DNA of 64,000 nucleotides from Isoperla grammatica. Taxonomy: Eukaryota > Arthropoda > Insecta > Plecoptera > Perlodidae. Below the pieces are notes generated by a model that saw only the letters and a list, made by a program, of their open reading frames with translations, was not told where the DNA came from and did no database searches. The translations under genes and the position numbers were made by a program. Positions 63,845 through 64,000 of the stretch are shown here, piece after piece. The stretch covers positions 4,969,973 to 5,033,972 of the forward strand of contig OX246744.1 in assembly GCA_945910005.1 (NCBI GenBank). The letters are read 5' to 3'. How positions within the stretch are numbered: the first letter of the stretch is position 1; each line of letters begins with the position of its first letter.

Positions 63845-63980
63845 GAGTAATGTGAACTAGAGTGAAATGTGAACTAGGGCTAATAGAGTGATATGAACTA
63901 GAGTGAAGTGTGAACTAGGGGCCAATAGAGTGATATGAACAAGAGTGAAGTGTGAACTAGGGGCTAATAGATATGAGACA
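63845..63980 (+). repeat. About 42-bp tandem repeat, three units
   Basis: GTGAACTAGGG(G)C(C/T)AATAGAG and GATATGAAC(T/A)AGAGTGAA alternate three times near the window end. Confidence 0.8.
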
Positions 63981-64000
63981 GGTTCGAGTCGGTCACAAAG

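Overview
The window is animal nuclear DNA, AT-rich, intron-rich and crowded with transposons. It is most likely from an arthropod, probably an insect. The main reason is a receptor gene whose exons closely resemble the insect 5-HT1A serotonin receptor family. There is no bacterial gene structure, no rRNA or tRNA gene I can defend, and no CRISPR array. Most open frames of 60-100 codons are chance frames in AT-rich sequence or frames through repeats.

The one well-supported host gene runs on the + strand from 42984 to 55301. Seven exons join through canonical GT/AG sites with consistent phases (1215 nt, 404 codons plus stop). They encode a 5-HT1-type G-protein-coupled receptor from the start of TM3 to the C-terminus. 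The exons for the N-terminus, TM1 and TM2 were not found and probably lie upstream of 42984, perhaps outside the window. A second, weaker candidate is a first coding exon at 63346-63451 with a TATA-like box, possibly the start of an odorant-receptor-like gene.

Layout: 1-3.6 kb AT-rich with a SINE-like pair; 3.7-8.4 kb a non-autonomous LTR retrotransposon with 1.08-kb LTRs and one coiled-coil Gag-like ORF; 10.5-13.7 kb a non-LTR retrotransposon (769-codon reverse-transcriptase ORF, minus strand) between the arms of an inverted repeat; 14.7-15.1 kb a cluster of CRE palindromes and an X-box; 20.8-23.2 kb a 33-bp minisatellite between two inverted copies of a MITE; 26-34 kb dense SINEs (tRNA-derived, 5S-like and a third family) and MITEs; 32.7-33.3 and 40.6-41.2 kb two copies of a 555-bp TTAA-inserting element; 42.4-55.6 kb the receptor gene; 55.6-63 kb AT-rich and largely empty.

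The most striking observation is in the receptor gene. Short tandem arrays sit exactly on or beside its splice junctions. A 39-bp x14 array carries the TM3-exon acceptor. A 74-bp x9 array carries the end of the ECL2 exon and its donor. A 77-bp x3 array carries the acceptor of an ICL3 exon. A 64-bp array leads into the last acceptor, and a 31-bp array starts directly after the stop codon. Two of these arrays could, in principle, add in-frame peptide blocks to extracellular loops 1 and 2.
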